From contig LNAC01000379.1 of the NCBI GenBank assembly GCA_002007465.1, positions 1,101,846 to 1,165,845 of the forward strand: a DNA stretch of 64,000 bases, written 5' to 3'. Positions 12,028-22,859 of this stretch are shown here, piece after piece. The position numbers and the translations under genes were made by a program. This DNA is from Ailurus styani. Lineage: Eukaryota > Chordata > Mammalia > Carnivora > Ailuridae. Under the pieces are notes generated by a model, which worked only from the letters and a program-made list of their open reading frames with translations, searched no databases and was not told the DNA's origin. Numbering within the stretch: position 1 is the first letter of the stretch; each line of letters starts with the position of its first letter.

Positions 12028-12409
12028 AAAAATGTGAGTTTTTTTGCTATTCAGTTTTGGATGATTTCCACTTCCAGATCACTGATCCATTCTTCTGCAT
12101 CCTCTAATCTGCTGTTGATTCCTTCTAGAGTATTTTTCTCTTCAGTTATTTTATTCTTCAGCTCTGATTTTTAAAAATATTTTCAATCTCTTTGTTGATG
12201 TTCTCACTGAGTTCATCTACTCTTCTCCCAAGTCCAGCAAGTATCTTTATGACCATTACTTTGAACTCTTTATCAGGTAGATTGCTTGTCTCCATTTGTT
12301 TGGTTCTTTTCTTGAGGTTTTGTCTTGTTCCTTCATTTGAAACATATTCCTCTGTATCCTCATTTTGTCTGACTCTCTGTTGTTTCTGTGTCTTAGTTCC
12401 GTCAGCCAC
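12028..12409 (-). pseudogene. L1/HAL1 ORF1p N-terminal fragment (relic)
   Basis: An open frame at 12158-12409 encodes an 83-residue L1 ORF1p-like N-terminal segment with NLPDKEFKVMVIKILAGLGR followed by RVDELSENINKEIENI. In a nearby frame the similarity continues to about 12028 (TLEGINSRLEDAEEWISDLE) and then stops. In L1 biology ORF1p is the trimeric RNA-binding protein of the retrotransposition particle, and this part feeds the coiled coil. The RNA-binding RRM and C-terminal domains are absent. The product is therefore not functional. Its orientation matches the surrounding antisense LINE. HAL1 (an L1 derivative with ORF1 only) is a possible source. Confidence 0.75.
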
Positions 12410-13398
12410 ATCTCCTGGTCTTATAGGTAGTGGCCTGATGTAGAAGGCATCCTATGGTTGTAGCAGTGCAGTCCCTCCTAGTCACTAGAGCAGGTGTCCC
12501 ATGTGTGAGCTGAATACACCCTCCTGTTGTGACTGGGTTGCCACCGCTGAGGGTGCCCTGGTGGATGGAGCTGGCTGCAATGCCCAGCTGCAACTGCTGT
12601 GGGGGTGCTTTTGGGTGGAGTTATCCCCTGGCACAGCTGGCTGAGAGTGGGGCATGTTCCCCGGGTAACACCAGGGCCAGGTGAGTGGTGCTAGCAAGAT
12701 AGATGGGTAATGTCAGAACTGGTGCCCTCTTGCAGTGAGCCAGCTAAGCTGAAGAAAGGCAAGAAAAATGGCACTAGTCAGTACTTTCATTCCCAAAGAA
12801 AGTTCCTATAGATCCCTGTTCCTCTGACACACATCCTAAAATTAGTCAATAAATCTGCTTCACATATAGCCTGGGGGCTTTTCAAACTGCTATCTCTGGG
12901 CTGTCTCTGAGTGAGTAATATTGTGTGTGGGCTTTTTAAGAGTAGACTCTCAGTTTCCTATAGCCATCCAGCTCTCCTAGAGTTAAAACCCACTGATTTT
13001 CAAAGCCAGACCTTATGGGGACTTATCTTCCCAGTGCAGATCCCCAGGGTGGGGGTGGGGGGGTCCCTGATGTGAGGCTCGAACCCCTCACTCCTCAGGG
13101 AGGACCTCTTCACCTGTGGTATCCCTTCCACCTGTGAGTCGCTTTGCTGGGGCTTTGGTTCCCCACTTTGTCTCTGCCCCTCCTGCTCTTCCTAATGTAG
13201 CCTTTTCTTTATCGATTTAACTGTAGGAGGGTTGTTCTGCTAGTCTTAAGTTGTTCTCAGAGTGAGTCATACCATATATAGTTGCAGCCTTGGTGTGTCC
13301 ATGGGAGAAGATAAGCTCAGGATCTTCCTACTGTGCCATCTTTTCTTCTCTCTGAGAATGGGTTTTAATTCCTTCTCTGTCACCAACTGGCTGCTTTT

Positions 13399-13423
13399 TT
13401 TTTTAGATTTTATTTATTTATTT

Positions 13424-13469
<46 letters not shown>

Positions 13470-13614
13470 AAGTATGCTGAGAGGCAGGCAGAGAGAGAGG
13501 AGGAAGCAGGTTCCCTGCCAAGCAGGGAGCCCAATGTGGGGCTCGATCCCAGGACTCTGAGATCATGACCTGAGCCGAAGGTAGAGGCTTTAACCCACTG
13601 AGCCACCCAGGTGC
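13399..13614 (-). mobile_element. CAN-SINE, antisense, with 15-bp TSD and (GA)n expansion
   Basis: CAACTGGCTGCTTTT at 13384-13398 and 13615-13629 is a perfect TSD. The normal GAGAGAG stretch of the SINE has expanded to about 40 bases (13424-13466), a probable length polymorphism. Confidence 0.96.
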
Positions 13615-13769
13615 CAACTGGCTGCTTTTGATTGCTCCAACTTCCTCATATGTATTTTTTTAAAAAGTGGTCAGTCATCATACCATCCTGCCTATTTAAT
13701 ATGGTTGTTAAGAAAGATGAAATAATATATGTGAAGACAAACCTTCACAGATAAAACATAAGCAGCATG

Positions 13770-14322
13770 GTGGGTAGAAGTCTGATATGACCCCAAGATT
13801 CAGGCCCCTGGTGTCTCAGTCATTCAGTCAGACACAAACCTGGGTGCTCCTGTACAGAGATTTTGCAAATATAATTAAGGTTCTAAATCAGTTGACCTTA
13901 AAATAAGGAGATTATCTGAATGGGCCTGACCTAGTGCATGAGCCCTTTAAATCTGAGATTCAAAATACAAGAAGGACTTGACACACTGTTGCTGGCTTAA
14001 AGATGGTGGGAGCCATATGACAAGGAACATGGGTGTCCTCTTTTTGCTAAGATCAGCCCCCAGCCAGCAAGGAAATAGGTATGTCAACTCTACAACAGCA
14101 AGGAATTGAAATCTTCCAACAACATGAATGGGCTTCCAGATGAGAACTCAGCCTGGCTGACACCTTGATTTCAGCCTTATGAGATTCTAAGAAGAGGAAC
14201 CAGCTGAGCCACGCTGAACCCACACTTCTGACCTAAAGAACTGTGATCTAACAAATGGTTGTTGTTTTATGCCACAAAGTTTGTGATAATTTGTTATGGA
14301 GCAATGGAAAACTAATATCAGT
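13770..14322 (+). mobile_element. MLT1-type (ERVL-MaLR) solo LTR, sense
   Basis: Its 3' end reads TGTTTTATGCCACAAAGTTT, then GTGATAATTTGTTATGGAGC and AAAACTAATATCA, a MaLR-like terminus. Earlier parts such as GCTGACACCTTGATTTCAGC fit the same family. No internal ERV genes are present. The subfamily is uncertain. Confidence 0.65.
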
Positions 14323-14339
14323 GACATACAGCTACCTAG

Positions 14340-14590
14340 CATTATTTTCTACCAGCTGTAGATAGAAACACAGTGAACTTGGAGTTAGAAGATCTGGGAT
14401 TAAATCCTTCAGCAACTATTGGTTATGTAATTGGATATATCATTTGACCTCTCTGATCCTTATTTTCTTCATTTACAACACAAGGAAAATAATTCATATT
14501 TCCCAGAACTGTTGTGTGGATTAAATGAGGTAATATGAAAACCGGCTAGCATCATTCCCGGCACACAATGGTAGGTGCTGTATAAATTTT
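14340..14590 (+). mobile_element. MIR, sense, near full length
   Basis: It reads GTGAACTTGGAGTTAGAAGA, then CATTTGACCTCTCTGATCCT, GTTGTGTGGATTAAATGAGG and GGTAGGTGCTGTATAAAT. These are the MIR head, core and 3' end in order. Confidence 0.88.
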
Positions 14591-14594
14591 TTCA

Positions 14595-15725
14595 ACAATA
14601 TTTAATAAACATATGCTCATTTATTGTACCTTCCTTGTGCTAGGCTTCATGTTAAATACTTGGGATACAAAGACACTGAAGACATGCTCCATGTCCTCAA
14701 GGAGTTTAAAGTATAATAACAGACAAATGAATAAACCAGCAATTTCTGTAATGATGGCCATTATGATAGAAGGCTACAGATGGTATTACAGAAGCAAAGA
14801 GAAGGAAGAACTTGATCAGACTGGAGTTTCAAGGAACTTCTTGAAACCACCACCTTCAAAGGAGGTGATGTTTAACTTACAGTTCAAAGTGCTGGTTCTT
14901 AAACTTGGATGCACAATATAACCACTAGGGAGGGTTTTGATGCCTCCTCACTCCACCAACACATTGTGATTTAATTAATCTGGGGTATGGCCTGGGCAAG
15001 GAGAGCCCTCTGAAGAAACGGCATGTGCGAAAGCTCCTGGCTATGAAACTGCATCACGCAGGGAACTCTTAAATAGTTCCATAGGACAGGCGTGAAGGGA
15101 AGGTGTGTCAGGAAGAGGAGTCAGGTCATGCAGGACCCTGTATGCTAAGGTGAGGGGTTTGAAATTTATAAAGGACAATAAATAAATAATAAATAAATAA
15201 CCATTGAAAGATAAGAGTCTCCATCATGAGCAGATGTATTTACATTTCTAAAAGATCACTCTGGTTACAGTTCGGAGGACAGATGTTTGAAAAGATAGAC
15301 TAGAGTTAGGAAAACTGATTGAGAGGTTTTCTAGTAAACCAGATAAGAAAAGAAGGCCATACCTAAGTCAGTGCACTGGGGGTAGAGACTGAGTCAAAGG
15401 GACAGATTCAAAAGATATGAAAGCAGTAGAACCAAAAGGACTTGGTGACTAACTGAATGTCAAAGGAGGAAGAAAGGAGTCATATGTGTATGTGTGGGTA
15501 GGGGTGGGGATGCCCAGGTTGAGCTTAGATAAGGATGTAAATCTATCTAGGTATATCTAATAAACGTATGCCACCCATCAATTCTTTGGGGTCTTCCGTT
15601 AAGAAATGTGAATTATTAATTAATGTGACCTCATTTGTATGCCAAAATAGTGATCTGGGGAAACTTGAAGTTATGGTAAAATGACTCCAAGGTTTCCAGG
15701 TTAGGGAACCAAGTGGACACACTTT
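14595..15725 (-). mobile_element. L2 LINE, antisense, unusually long, with two interruptions
   Basis: The reversed L2 3' end starts near 14595 (TATTTAATAAACATATGCTC, TGGGATACAAAGACACTGAA). It continues after a MER5A-like insert with GTCATGCAGGACCCTGTATG, AAAGATCACTCTGGTTACAG and GAAGAAAGGAGTCAT. It then resumes after about 200 non-L2 bases with ATGACTCCAAGGTTTCCAGG. No coding potential remains. Confidence 0.72.
14888..15000 (+). mobile_element. MER5A-like hAT-Charlie fragment
   Basis: It reads AAAGTGCTGGTTCTTAAACT, then GGATGCACAATATAACCACT and TTTGATGCCTCCTCACTCC, the left part of a MER5-type non-autonomous DNA transposon, inserted in the L2. Confidence 0.6.
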
Positions 15726-17479
15726 AGTGTAAGCTTCCCTAGAAATTTCTCAGATTAGTAACAGGAATCCAAGACTCTGAGCATGAGGGTCGGGCCACAC
15801 TGAGGCTGGAGCCACAGTGTGCTTTGGGGTCCTAGATGGCTCTTGACCTACATGCTAGTGTTTCACCACTCACTCAACTCAGTTCTACTCTTCAAGTCTG
15901 ATTATTTCTGTCATGCTACCAGATGGCAGATTCTTTCTTGGTAGAAGCCAAATGATATTGATGTATTAACCACAGTGCTTCACATCCTATTATTTCCTAT
16001 TATTCGTATGCTTTTTTCATCCCTCCCACCCATACTAAAGGACTCTTTGGTCACAGAGGGTGATTCAGATGGAAGCAAATGAATTTTATGCTAATGGAAT
16101 CTAATGCTAATTTTATGCTAATCCCTGTACCCTACCAGCCTAAACCAATTTCTTGGGGACAACCACAGAACTCAAAAGATAGGTTTGGAGGTTCAAAAAT
16201 AAATATGACCTGTGCCTAACTTCCTGGGTGGAGCCCAGAGAAGTGGCAAGCCCTGCAGAATTACCCCTCACCAACATGTAAAAGGAACAACAGAGATGGC
16301 TATGCGATGAATCTATGCAAATGAGCCCGGAACAGCCTCTTGAAGCCTCCCCACAGTGGTGTGAGGAACCACCAGATGTTTCCCATGTATCCAGGGGAGC
16401 AAGGAAGTAGCTGAGAGAGCTGAACTTGGAGACAGTGATCAGAATAAGAAGAACTTGACAGTGGATGGATACCATAGTAGAAAGAAGAAATACTTCAAAC
16501 ATAGATGTCATCTGCAGCTGGGGCAGAGGGGGTTGGTACTCTGAATTCACTAAGGAAACCCTGAATTGACTGAGATTGCTTTAAAAAAAAAAAGACCCAA
16601 ATTAAGTTTCTGCTAACAGGCTGAACGCAAGATGAAAACAGATACAGGGAAAATGTTACATTTCCAGCAAATGTAAGTAATATGGACTGAGATTCCTATC
16701 TACTGCATTTGCTTCTAGTTGAGGCTCTTCATGAAGGAAGAAATCTGATTGCCTCAGCTTGTGTTACAGGCGAGGCCCTGGGGTCCTGAGCCAGCTGTCT
16801 TTGAAGGGTCAGATGCTCACACCTAGTCTAAAGCTCATTATTAAAGGTGGGTTGACTACTTTCAAAGAAATCTTTGTGGCTTAGCATGAAATGGTCTAAT
16901 GGTTTAGTTCTCACTCACGTCACAGTCTAATATGGATTATGGAGAGGGGCAGGGAGGAGGGCTTTGCTCCAGGCAGTCATTTGGATATCCACGCTCAGCC
17001 ATCTCTTAAGGCCTCTGCATCCTCCCCTGGGTTCTCTTCATCCAGAGAGTGCATAGAGGGTTAGGAGGGACATTTTAATGTGCCAGGACTAGAAGTGGCA
17101 TTCATTCCGTCAGGTCACATTCCATTGGCAAGAACTGTGACCCAGCCCCATCGAGAGCAAGCGGGCAAGCAAAGGCAGTCTGGTGGTGTGCTCAGACAGA
17201 GAAGGAAACAGATCCTAGTGAGCCCTAATCATCTCAACCAGGCTGTGAGGACTAATGAAGGCCCAAGGTAAGTGGTGGTAATTATTGTCCTTTCTTCCTC
17301 TCCAAAAGGCCTCGAGCAATGCTTTGCAGTAAGTAGACACTTAAGGTCTAATGCTACAAAACCACAGCAACAAGAAGTTCCCTGAAGTAGCATCTCTTTT
17401 TTTAGAGCAGAAGTTTCCAGAATAGATAACTAATGCTATGGAGAAGATAGGAAGAAGTCAAGTTCTTCACACTAAAAGT
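15726..17479. other. Unique sequence, no gene seen
   Basis: About 1.75 kb free of SINEs and L1. The longest frame (16140-16550, minus strand, 136 codons) has no recognisable domain, and neither flank looks like a splice site or promoter. Confidence 0.5.
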
Positions 17480-17640
17480 TGCCTAACTGAAGGTTTCAGA
17501 CAAAATTGAAAAAGTTCGAGCGAGTCATTTTGAAAGCTGTAATTATGCTGTATGCTGATTATAGCCATAATGAGCCATAAAGCTTGGAATTTCACACAGT
17601 GTCAAAGCCTCCAGGTATAGAGCGTTCTTGAATCTAATTT
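17480..17640. promoter_or_regulatory. Candidate conserved non-coding element
   Basis: A non-repetitive stretch that keeps CpGs (GTTCGAGCGAGTCATT) and carries clustered homeodomain-like sites: TGTAATTATGC, GCTGATTATAGCC, CATAATGAGCC and the CDX-like CCATAAAG. It is a motif-level inference that needs cross-species alignment. Confidence 0.35.
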
Positions 17641-17879
17641 TTATTCTAACTAAAAAGTGAGAAGCCAACCACCAACAAGCCAACTGAAAAACCCAGAGTC
17701 CCCTTGATACATTTTGTTCTTAAGGGAATACAGACAGAAATACTCAAAGAGAACCACAGAAATGCAAAACCCCAACCTTCCAAAGTACAAAATATCTACA
17801 AAGCATATCTACAATACAAATTCTGTTGTTTTATCCTGTAAATTAATTCCCACTTCAAGAAAAATAAAACACTTGCAGA

Positions 17880-18092
17880 GTTGCCTGGGTGGCTCAATCG
17901 GTTGAGCATCTGACTCTTGATTTTGGCTCAGGTCATGATCTTGGGGTTGTGCGGTTGAGCCCCGAGTGGGGCTAAGCACTCAGCAGGGAGTCTGCTTGTC
18001 CCTCTCCCTCTGCCCCTTCCTCCACATGTGCACACTCTCACTCATGAATAAATAAATAAGTAAGTAAATAAATAAATAAAATCTTTAAAACA
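17880..18092 (+). mobile_element. CAN-SINE, sense, older form
   Basis: It reads TGCCTGGGTGGCTCAATCGG, then TTTTGGCTCAGGTCATGATC, with a long AATAAATAAATAAGTAAGTA tail. A diverged copy. Confidence 0.93.
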
Positions 18093-18494
18093 TTTCCAGA
18101 AAAATATGAAAATACTTAAGACATATGTATCGTATTTACAAGCTGAAGAATTCACGCCACTATTACTTTTTTCCCATTTGCCATGGATTTTTTAAAATGT
18201 AGGTCTTCTCAGGAAAGGGAGAAGAAGAATATTAGCAATACTATTTTGTAGTTTAAAAAGACTATTTTTTTGTGAAAACACCCTCTTCCTTTAGACTTTT
18301 AAGATTCTAATTTGAAAATCAAATTTAGCAGTTGCATTTTCACTTACAGGTATACATAGTCAGCCTGCAGTTAGCCAGAAAATTCCATTCGTGGAGCATT
18401 TTGTTTAAAAGAGGCTTTGCTAAAAATATTTCATAAATGAATAAATAATGAAATTGAGCCAAGTTGACTGCACATGTCCCTGACTGATCTATAG
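18093..18494. other. A/T-rich unique sequence
   Basis: No repeat family or gene recognised between the two SINEs. Confidence 0.45.
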
Positions 18495-18508
18495 GTTTAA
18501 TGTCTTCT

Positions 18509-18676
18509 TTGTTTTTATACAAGATTTTGTTTATTTATTTGACAGACAGAGCATAAGCCAAGAGACAGACGCAGAGGGAGAAGCAGGCTCCCCACCGAGC
18601 AGGGAGCCCAACACGGAGCTTGATCCCAGGACCCCGGAGGCAGCTGCTTAACCAACTGAGTCACTCAGGCATCCCA
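18509..18676 (-). mobile_element. CAN-SINE, antisense, with 14-bp TSD
   Basis: It ends GAGTCACTCAGGCATCCC. GTTTAATGTCTTCT at 18495-18508 and 18677-18690 is a perfect TSD. Confidence 0.94.
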
Positions 18677-18690
18677 GTTTAATGTCTTCT

Positions 18691-19178
18691 GAAGCACTAA
18701 TTGCTTGACATGTTATCTTTGGATCAATATTGCTGCCCATCATGCACTTACTCTCTCGAAAGTTTTTGTTTCCCACAGGAAATTCTGAACCCCAAAATGC
18801 AAAAAGAAAACTGGGAGGATTTCTATTCACAGGCTTCCTGAGGGGCTGTCTGAGCATTACTGTGGAGGTTATTGTCAGTTGAATGATTTTTTTGGTCAAA
18901 GCCCACTTCACCCAGCCCGAATCCTTCTAAAGCAAGAGGCTAGTCTTCTCCTGATGTGGAAAATCAACTGCTCTCCCACAGATGTGACCTTGTCAAATTT
19001 TAAGGTCCCAGCATCCATCCTTCCTGTCAGAGTATTTGCTCAACAATGGAGATAAGTTATGTTGATTAGCATACGAGCAGACCTTCCTTCTAGCCTACAG
19101 CAAGCCCCCCCATAATGTCCCTACTGAACATTCTGAAAATTCTATCTCTTCTTCCCTCTAAACTCTTTATTCATTGAG
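18691..19178. other. Unique sequence, no gene seen
   Basis: No repeat or reading frame of note. An 87-codon minus-strand frame here has no recognisable content. Confidence 0.45.
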
Positions 19179-19190
19179 AATCTATACTGA

Positions 19191-19404
19191 TTTTTTTTTA
19201 AAATATTTTATTCATTTATTTATTTGAGAGAGAGTGAGACAGAGAGAGAGCACAAGCCAGGGAGAGAGGCAGAGAGAAAGGGAGAAGCAGGCTCCTCGCT
19301 GAGCAGGGAGCCCAATGTGGGCTGGGGCTCCGTCCCAGGACCCTGAGATCATGACCTGAGCCAAAGGCAGACGCTTAACCGACTGAGCCACCCAGGCGGC
19401 CCAG
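19191..19404 (-). mobile_element. CAN-SINE, antisense, with TSD
   Basis: It runs from poly-T to GAGCCACCCAGGCGGCCC. The TSD is ATCTATACTGA (19180-19190) versus ATTTATACTGA (19405-19415). Confidence 0.94.
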
Positions 19405-19561
19405 GATTTATACTGAGTTGACCTAAACTGCAACAAAGTTTGTATTGTTGCTATTTTGGAAGAATTTATTAAGCAAATAAGCAGTATAAGTAAGTTAGAA
19501 GTGGGGCTTCATGAATTCCAGTTCAAAAAACAGTGCCATTACTGGATTGTAGGGTAGTTCT

Positions 19562-19608
19562 TTTTTTTTTTTTTTTTTTGAGAGAGAGAGAGTGATCAGG
19601 GGGCAGGA

Positions 19609-19645
<37 letters not shown>

Positions 19646-19760
19646 CTCAAGCAAGCTTGATACAGAGACCGACATGGGGCTTGATCTCAGGACCCTGAGA
19701 TCATGACCTGAGCTGAAATTAAGAGTTGGACGTTTAACTAACTGAGCCGCCAAGCACCCC
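19562..19760 (-). mobile_element. CAN-SINE, antisense, with (GA)n expansion
   Basis: A poly-T and GAGAGAG tract are followed by a body ending GAGCCGCCAAGCACCCC. AGGGTAGTTCT (19551-19561) versus AGGGTCGTTCT (19761-19771) is the TSD. Confidence 0.93.
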
Positions 19761-19898
19761 AGGGTCGTTCTATTTTTAATTTTTTGAGCAACCTCCATAC
19801 TCTCTTGTATAGTGGCTGCACCAGTTTGCATGCCCACCAACAATGCAGGAAGGTTCCTTTTTCTCCACATCCTCAACAACACTTGTTGTTTCTTATGA

Positions 19899-19998
19899 TT
19901 TTTTTTTTAAGTAAACTCTATGCCCAACGTGAGGCTCGAACTCACAACCCTGAGATCAAGAGTGATTGCTCTGCCAACTGAGCCAGCCAGGTACCCCT
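19899..19998 (-). mobile_element. Short CAN-SINE, antisense
   Basis: It reads TTTTTTTTAAGTAAACTCTA, then TGCCCAACGTGAGGCTCGAA, ending GAGCCAGCCAGGTACCCC. The short tRNA-Lys-like form inside the L1 remnant. Confidence 0.9.
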
Positions 19999-20343
19999 CT
20001 CTTCTAGGAATTTTAAGGTTTCCATAAAACCCTCTAGGAAGTTTTATGGTCTCACATTTAGGTCCTTAATCCATTTGGGGTTTATTTTTGTGTACTGTGT
20101 AAGAATGTGGTCCAGTTTCATTCTTTTGCATGTAGCTGACCAGTTTTTCCAAAACCATTTGTAGAAGAGACTTTTTTCCATTGCATATTCTTGCCTCCTT
20201 TGTAGAAGATGAAAAAGCATATTCTTGCTATAATTGCTTTTATTTGCTTTTAGTCATATTTAATTTACTTTGAAATTTCAAGCTGCATGGAAAAAGGGTG
20301 TGAAATTGTATACATATCAAAAGGCAGCAAAAATGTCATTGCT

Positions 20344-20553
20344 GGGCGCCTGGGTGGCTCAGTGAGTTAAAGCCACTGCCTTCGGCTCAGGTCATGATCC
20401 CAGGGTCCTGGGATCGAGGCCCACATCGGGCTCTCTGCTCAGCAGGGAGCCTGCTTCCTCCTCTCTCCTCTCTCTCTGCCTGCCTCTCTGCCTACTTGTA
20501 ATCTCTCTCTGTGTGTCAAATGAATAAATAAAAAAAAAATCTTTAAATAAAAA
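20344..20553 (+). mobile_element. CAN-SINE with 15-bp TSD
   Basis: A full-length mustelid-like copy. AAAAATGTCATTGCT at 20329-20343 and 20554-20568 is a perfect TSD. Confidence 0.97.
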
Positions 20554-20597
20554 AAAAATGTCATTGCTATAGTTGATAGTTGATTCTCCTCTCCAGT

Positions 20598-20613
20598 GCA
20601 CACACACACACAC
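20598..20613. repeat. (CA)n microsatellite
   Basis: A short perfect CA run. Confidence 0.9.
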
Positions 20614-20774
20614 AAACTAACCCGTAGCAAACTAAGCCCCTACTACATGTCCACCAGCTCATAGCATTAGAACACGTAATACTCCTGAAAGAAACCATCT
20701 GACTGGAGAAATAAAACTCACACACAAAGAGTTGGGGGGACACTGAAAGCAACAAGTGCTACTGAATGGTCAAG

Positions 20775-20900
20775 TCTTTTGGCTATTCATTAGAATCATC
20801 CTGGGAACTTGTTCAAATAGAAGTACCCCAGCCACACCTGCAGAGACTCTGACACAGGGAGTCTGGCTAGGTGCTGCTCCAGTTGGCTCTGAGAGAGGCT
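20775..20900 (+). mobile_element. MER5-like DNA transposon fragment
   Basis: It reads CATTAGAATCATCCTGGGAA, then CTTGTTCAAATAGAAGTACC and CAGAGACTCTGACACAGGG, resembling the MER5A body. Confidence 0.55.
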
Positions 20901-22100
20901 TATCAAGGCTGTGGGCAGAACCTAAGAGTATGGTTTCCTAATGTCTTATTTTCAAAGCAGGGTTTAAAGGCAAACGTGGCAGGTCATTAGCAAATACAGA
21001 GGGCCCCTTCATCCAATTTACAGCAGAAGCAAATCTGGGAGGGATAGTAACAGAAACTAACCCCGACAGTCCATCTGCAATCCCATGAACAAATCAACGA
21101 CACGGAAAATTCCTCGAGTGCCACCACATGCCTCATGAAGGCAGTAGAAGATAGGATAATCCCCACATCTCACTCACACGCGCGCGCAACTGCACAGTCA
21201 TCCTCACAACGCCCACAGCTACCTGCCACCAAACCCAGTCCCCTAGCCTTGTGTCTGTGCTCCGGGAGAGAACTGCTTGCCACTCTGCCTGGCTGCCCTT
21301 ACTTTACATGGCAACGAGGCCTTTCTGCTTGCAAACTTCCAAAACCCTAGCTGAACCCCCCATGTAACATGCCCGGGGCTCCCAGAACTCCAGAAGGGCC
21401 TCTTGGGCACCTGGGAAGAGACGGGAGGCCAGATGTGACTGTCACAGAGATGGACTGCCCAGATCCCACTTCGAAGGAGGCCTTGCCACCCAGCTCCCAG
21501 GAGTGAGGGTCAGTCATCAGTCTGATGCTCCTTTTGGGTCGGCTTCGGCTGCCCAGAGTTGCCTCGCCTGAGATCATGTCCTTCCGGGTACAGCCTGCAT
21601 CCAACGACTGAGCACAGCAGTGGTCTAAAAAAGCCAAGCTGTTGCAGGCCTGCCCAGGAGAGCTCTGAAGAACAGGCCTTGCTCCAGCACTTCCCGACCA
21701 CACTGGCCAAAGCTGTGACTGGCCTGTTTCGCAGTTCGACTTCCTGTGCCCAGTGCTCCTTCCTCCCCTTCCACTTCACAGGTATTATTAAATCCCTAAT
21801 AAATAGCTTGCACTTCAAACTCGATTTCAGTATCTGCTTCCGGAGAACCCACCAGGTGATACCAGACCGGGCCAGTTCAGTGACAAGGCCAAGTGTGCGT
21901 GGAATAGGAAAACACAAGTGGCTTCCGGGGCCCTTGGTCAGGGCTGCCATGGCCTTGGTGGTCCCCGAGAGGCAGACGTCTGATTTGTTCTCGCTTCGAG
22001 ATGCTGGCACTGAGATCTGCTTACATGCGTCCAGGTCCCTGGTACTAAGGATAAATCTGATGGCAGAAATGCAGGAGAAGGAGGCCTTATCCCTTATCCC
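20901..22100. other. SINE-free unique sequence, higher GC, no confirmed gene
   Basis: About 1.2 kb with no repeat recognised. Long frames are open on both strands over the same bases (21559-22125 plus, 188 codons; 21510-22010 minus, 166 codons), which points to GC-biased chance openness. The stretch around 21780-21840 (GGTATTATTAAATCCCTAAT) looks enhancer-like, but this is weak. Confidence 0.45.
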
Positions 22101-22345
22101 TGGGGAGAAATATCCATCAATATAGAAGACTGGTTAATGCATTCAGATATGCTACTACCCCGGAATGATCTACAGCCCTTAAAAGATGTAAAAGTATATT
22201 TGCCGGCATGACAGGATGTCCAAAATATGTCATCTGAATTTTAAAAAAGCAAGTTTTAGACCAGCTTTTTTAATATGACCCCCTTTTTAAAGTTAAGGTG
22301 GTGTAGTCACATTTTAAATAAATTTAAATTATAAGACTTTGAAAT
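22101..22345 (+). mobile_element. Old L1 3' tail, first piece
   Basis: It reads AATATCCATCAATATAGAAG, then ACTGGTTAATGCATTCAGAT, GATGTCCAAAATATGTCATC and AAAAAAGCAAGTTTTAGACC. This resembles the terminal ORF2/3' UTR part of an ancient L1. Confidence 0.55.
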
Positions 22346-22479
22346 ACTCTGCTATGAGAATATTTTAGTCCCAGTTTATGTACATTTGAAACAATGCAAA
22401 TCTCCTCAAATTAAAATGTCCCCAAGAATCAACATAATTTCCAAGGCCAAAGGAATTGTAAGCCGTGTTTACACTGTTG

Positions 22480-22494
22480 CCACATGGTGGCGCC
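22480..22494 (+). promoter_or_regulatory. CTCF-like motif
   Basis: CCACATGGTGGCGCC fits the CTCF core (CCASYAGRKGGCRS) at 12 of 14 positions, with mismatches at the Y and following A. It is flanked by FOX-like TAAACAAA (22506-22513) and an octamer ATGCAAAT (22549-22556). Confidence 0.45.
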
Positions 22495-22597
22495 ACTTCA
22501 GCTAATAAACAAATTCTGGCCGCCTTTTGTTCAGCCTGGTCTCGAATTATGCAAATTTCTAATGATACGGGATCCTCAGGAACACATTCCTTGCAAA

Positions 22598-22790
22598 AAA
22601 CACATATGCCCCGAAAACTGGTAGGCGGAACATCTGGAGGAATACGTCCCAACCTGAAGGGGGGTTATCTCTGGAGAGGGGAAATGGGGAGCATGTATGC
22701 GACCTGCGCACGCTATGCGCTTCTGATTTCATTATTTTTATATTCAATCACCAAGGATGTAGAAAGGGAAACAATTTCTAATGAAAAGAG
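22598..22790 (+). mobile_element. Old L1 3' tail, second piece
   Basis: It reads AACACATATGCCCCGAAAAC, then GGAGGAATACGTCCCAACC and GGGTTATCTCTGGAGAGGGG. This resembles the part of an L1 3' UTR that normally follows the first piece. About 250 bases separate them. Confidence 0.5.
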
Positions 22791-22859
22791 AAATTCCTTG
22801 GATTCTTAAGTAAAAGTCCCCAGTGTATTTCGAATGCCAGGCAGATGGCAGATGGTACG

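Larger units (their letters stand above)
10641..13350 (-). mobile_element. L1/HAL1-type remnant, antisense, with ORF1 part and 5' region
   Basis: Reversed L1 text such as TTTAGGTCTGAAGTAAATCT and GCATATAGATGGGTCTTG leads into HAL1/L1-like sequence (GAGTGTTCTTGGTTGTAGG, CAGCTAATAGTCTTATGGGC). An ORF1 N-terminal fragment lies at 12158-12409. A leader that in sense direction starts near AAGATGGCACAGTAGGAAGA lies by 13345. Whether it is HAL1 or a rearranged full L1 cannot be settled by eye. Confidence 0.7.
19520..20215 (-). mobile_element. L1 ORF2 remnant, antisense
   Basis: Reversed ORF2 text: CATTACTGGATTGTAGGGTA, then GAGCAACCTCCATACTCTCT, GTAGTGGCTGCACCAGTTTG-like sequence and CTCACATTTAGGTCCTTAAT. 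Two SINEs split it. Confidence 0.85.

Noticed and set aside
16140..16550. 136-codon minus-strand frame
   Set aside because: No recognisable family or flanking gene signals. Within chance expectation for a window this size.
21559..22125. Longest open frame (188 codons, plus strand), with a 166-codon frame on the other strand
   Set aside because: Both strands are open over the same bases, no domain is recognisable, and the plus frame runs into an old L1 tail. Most likely chance openness in GC-rich DNA.
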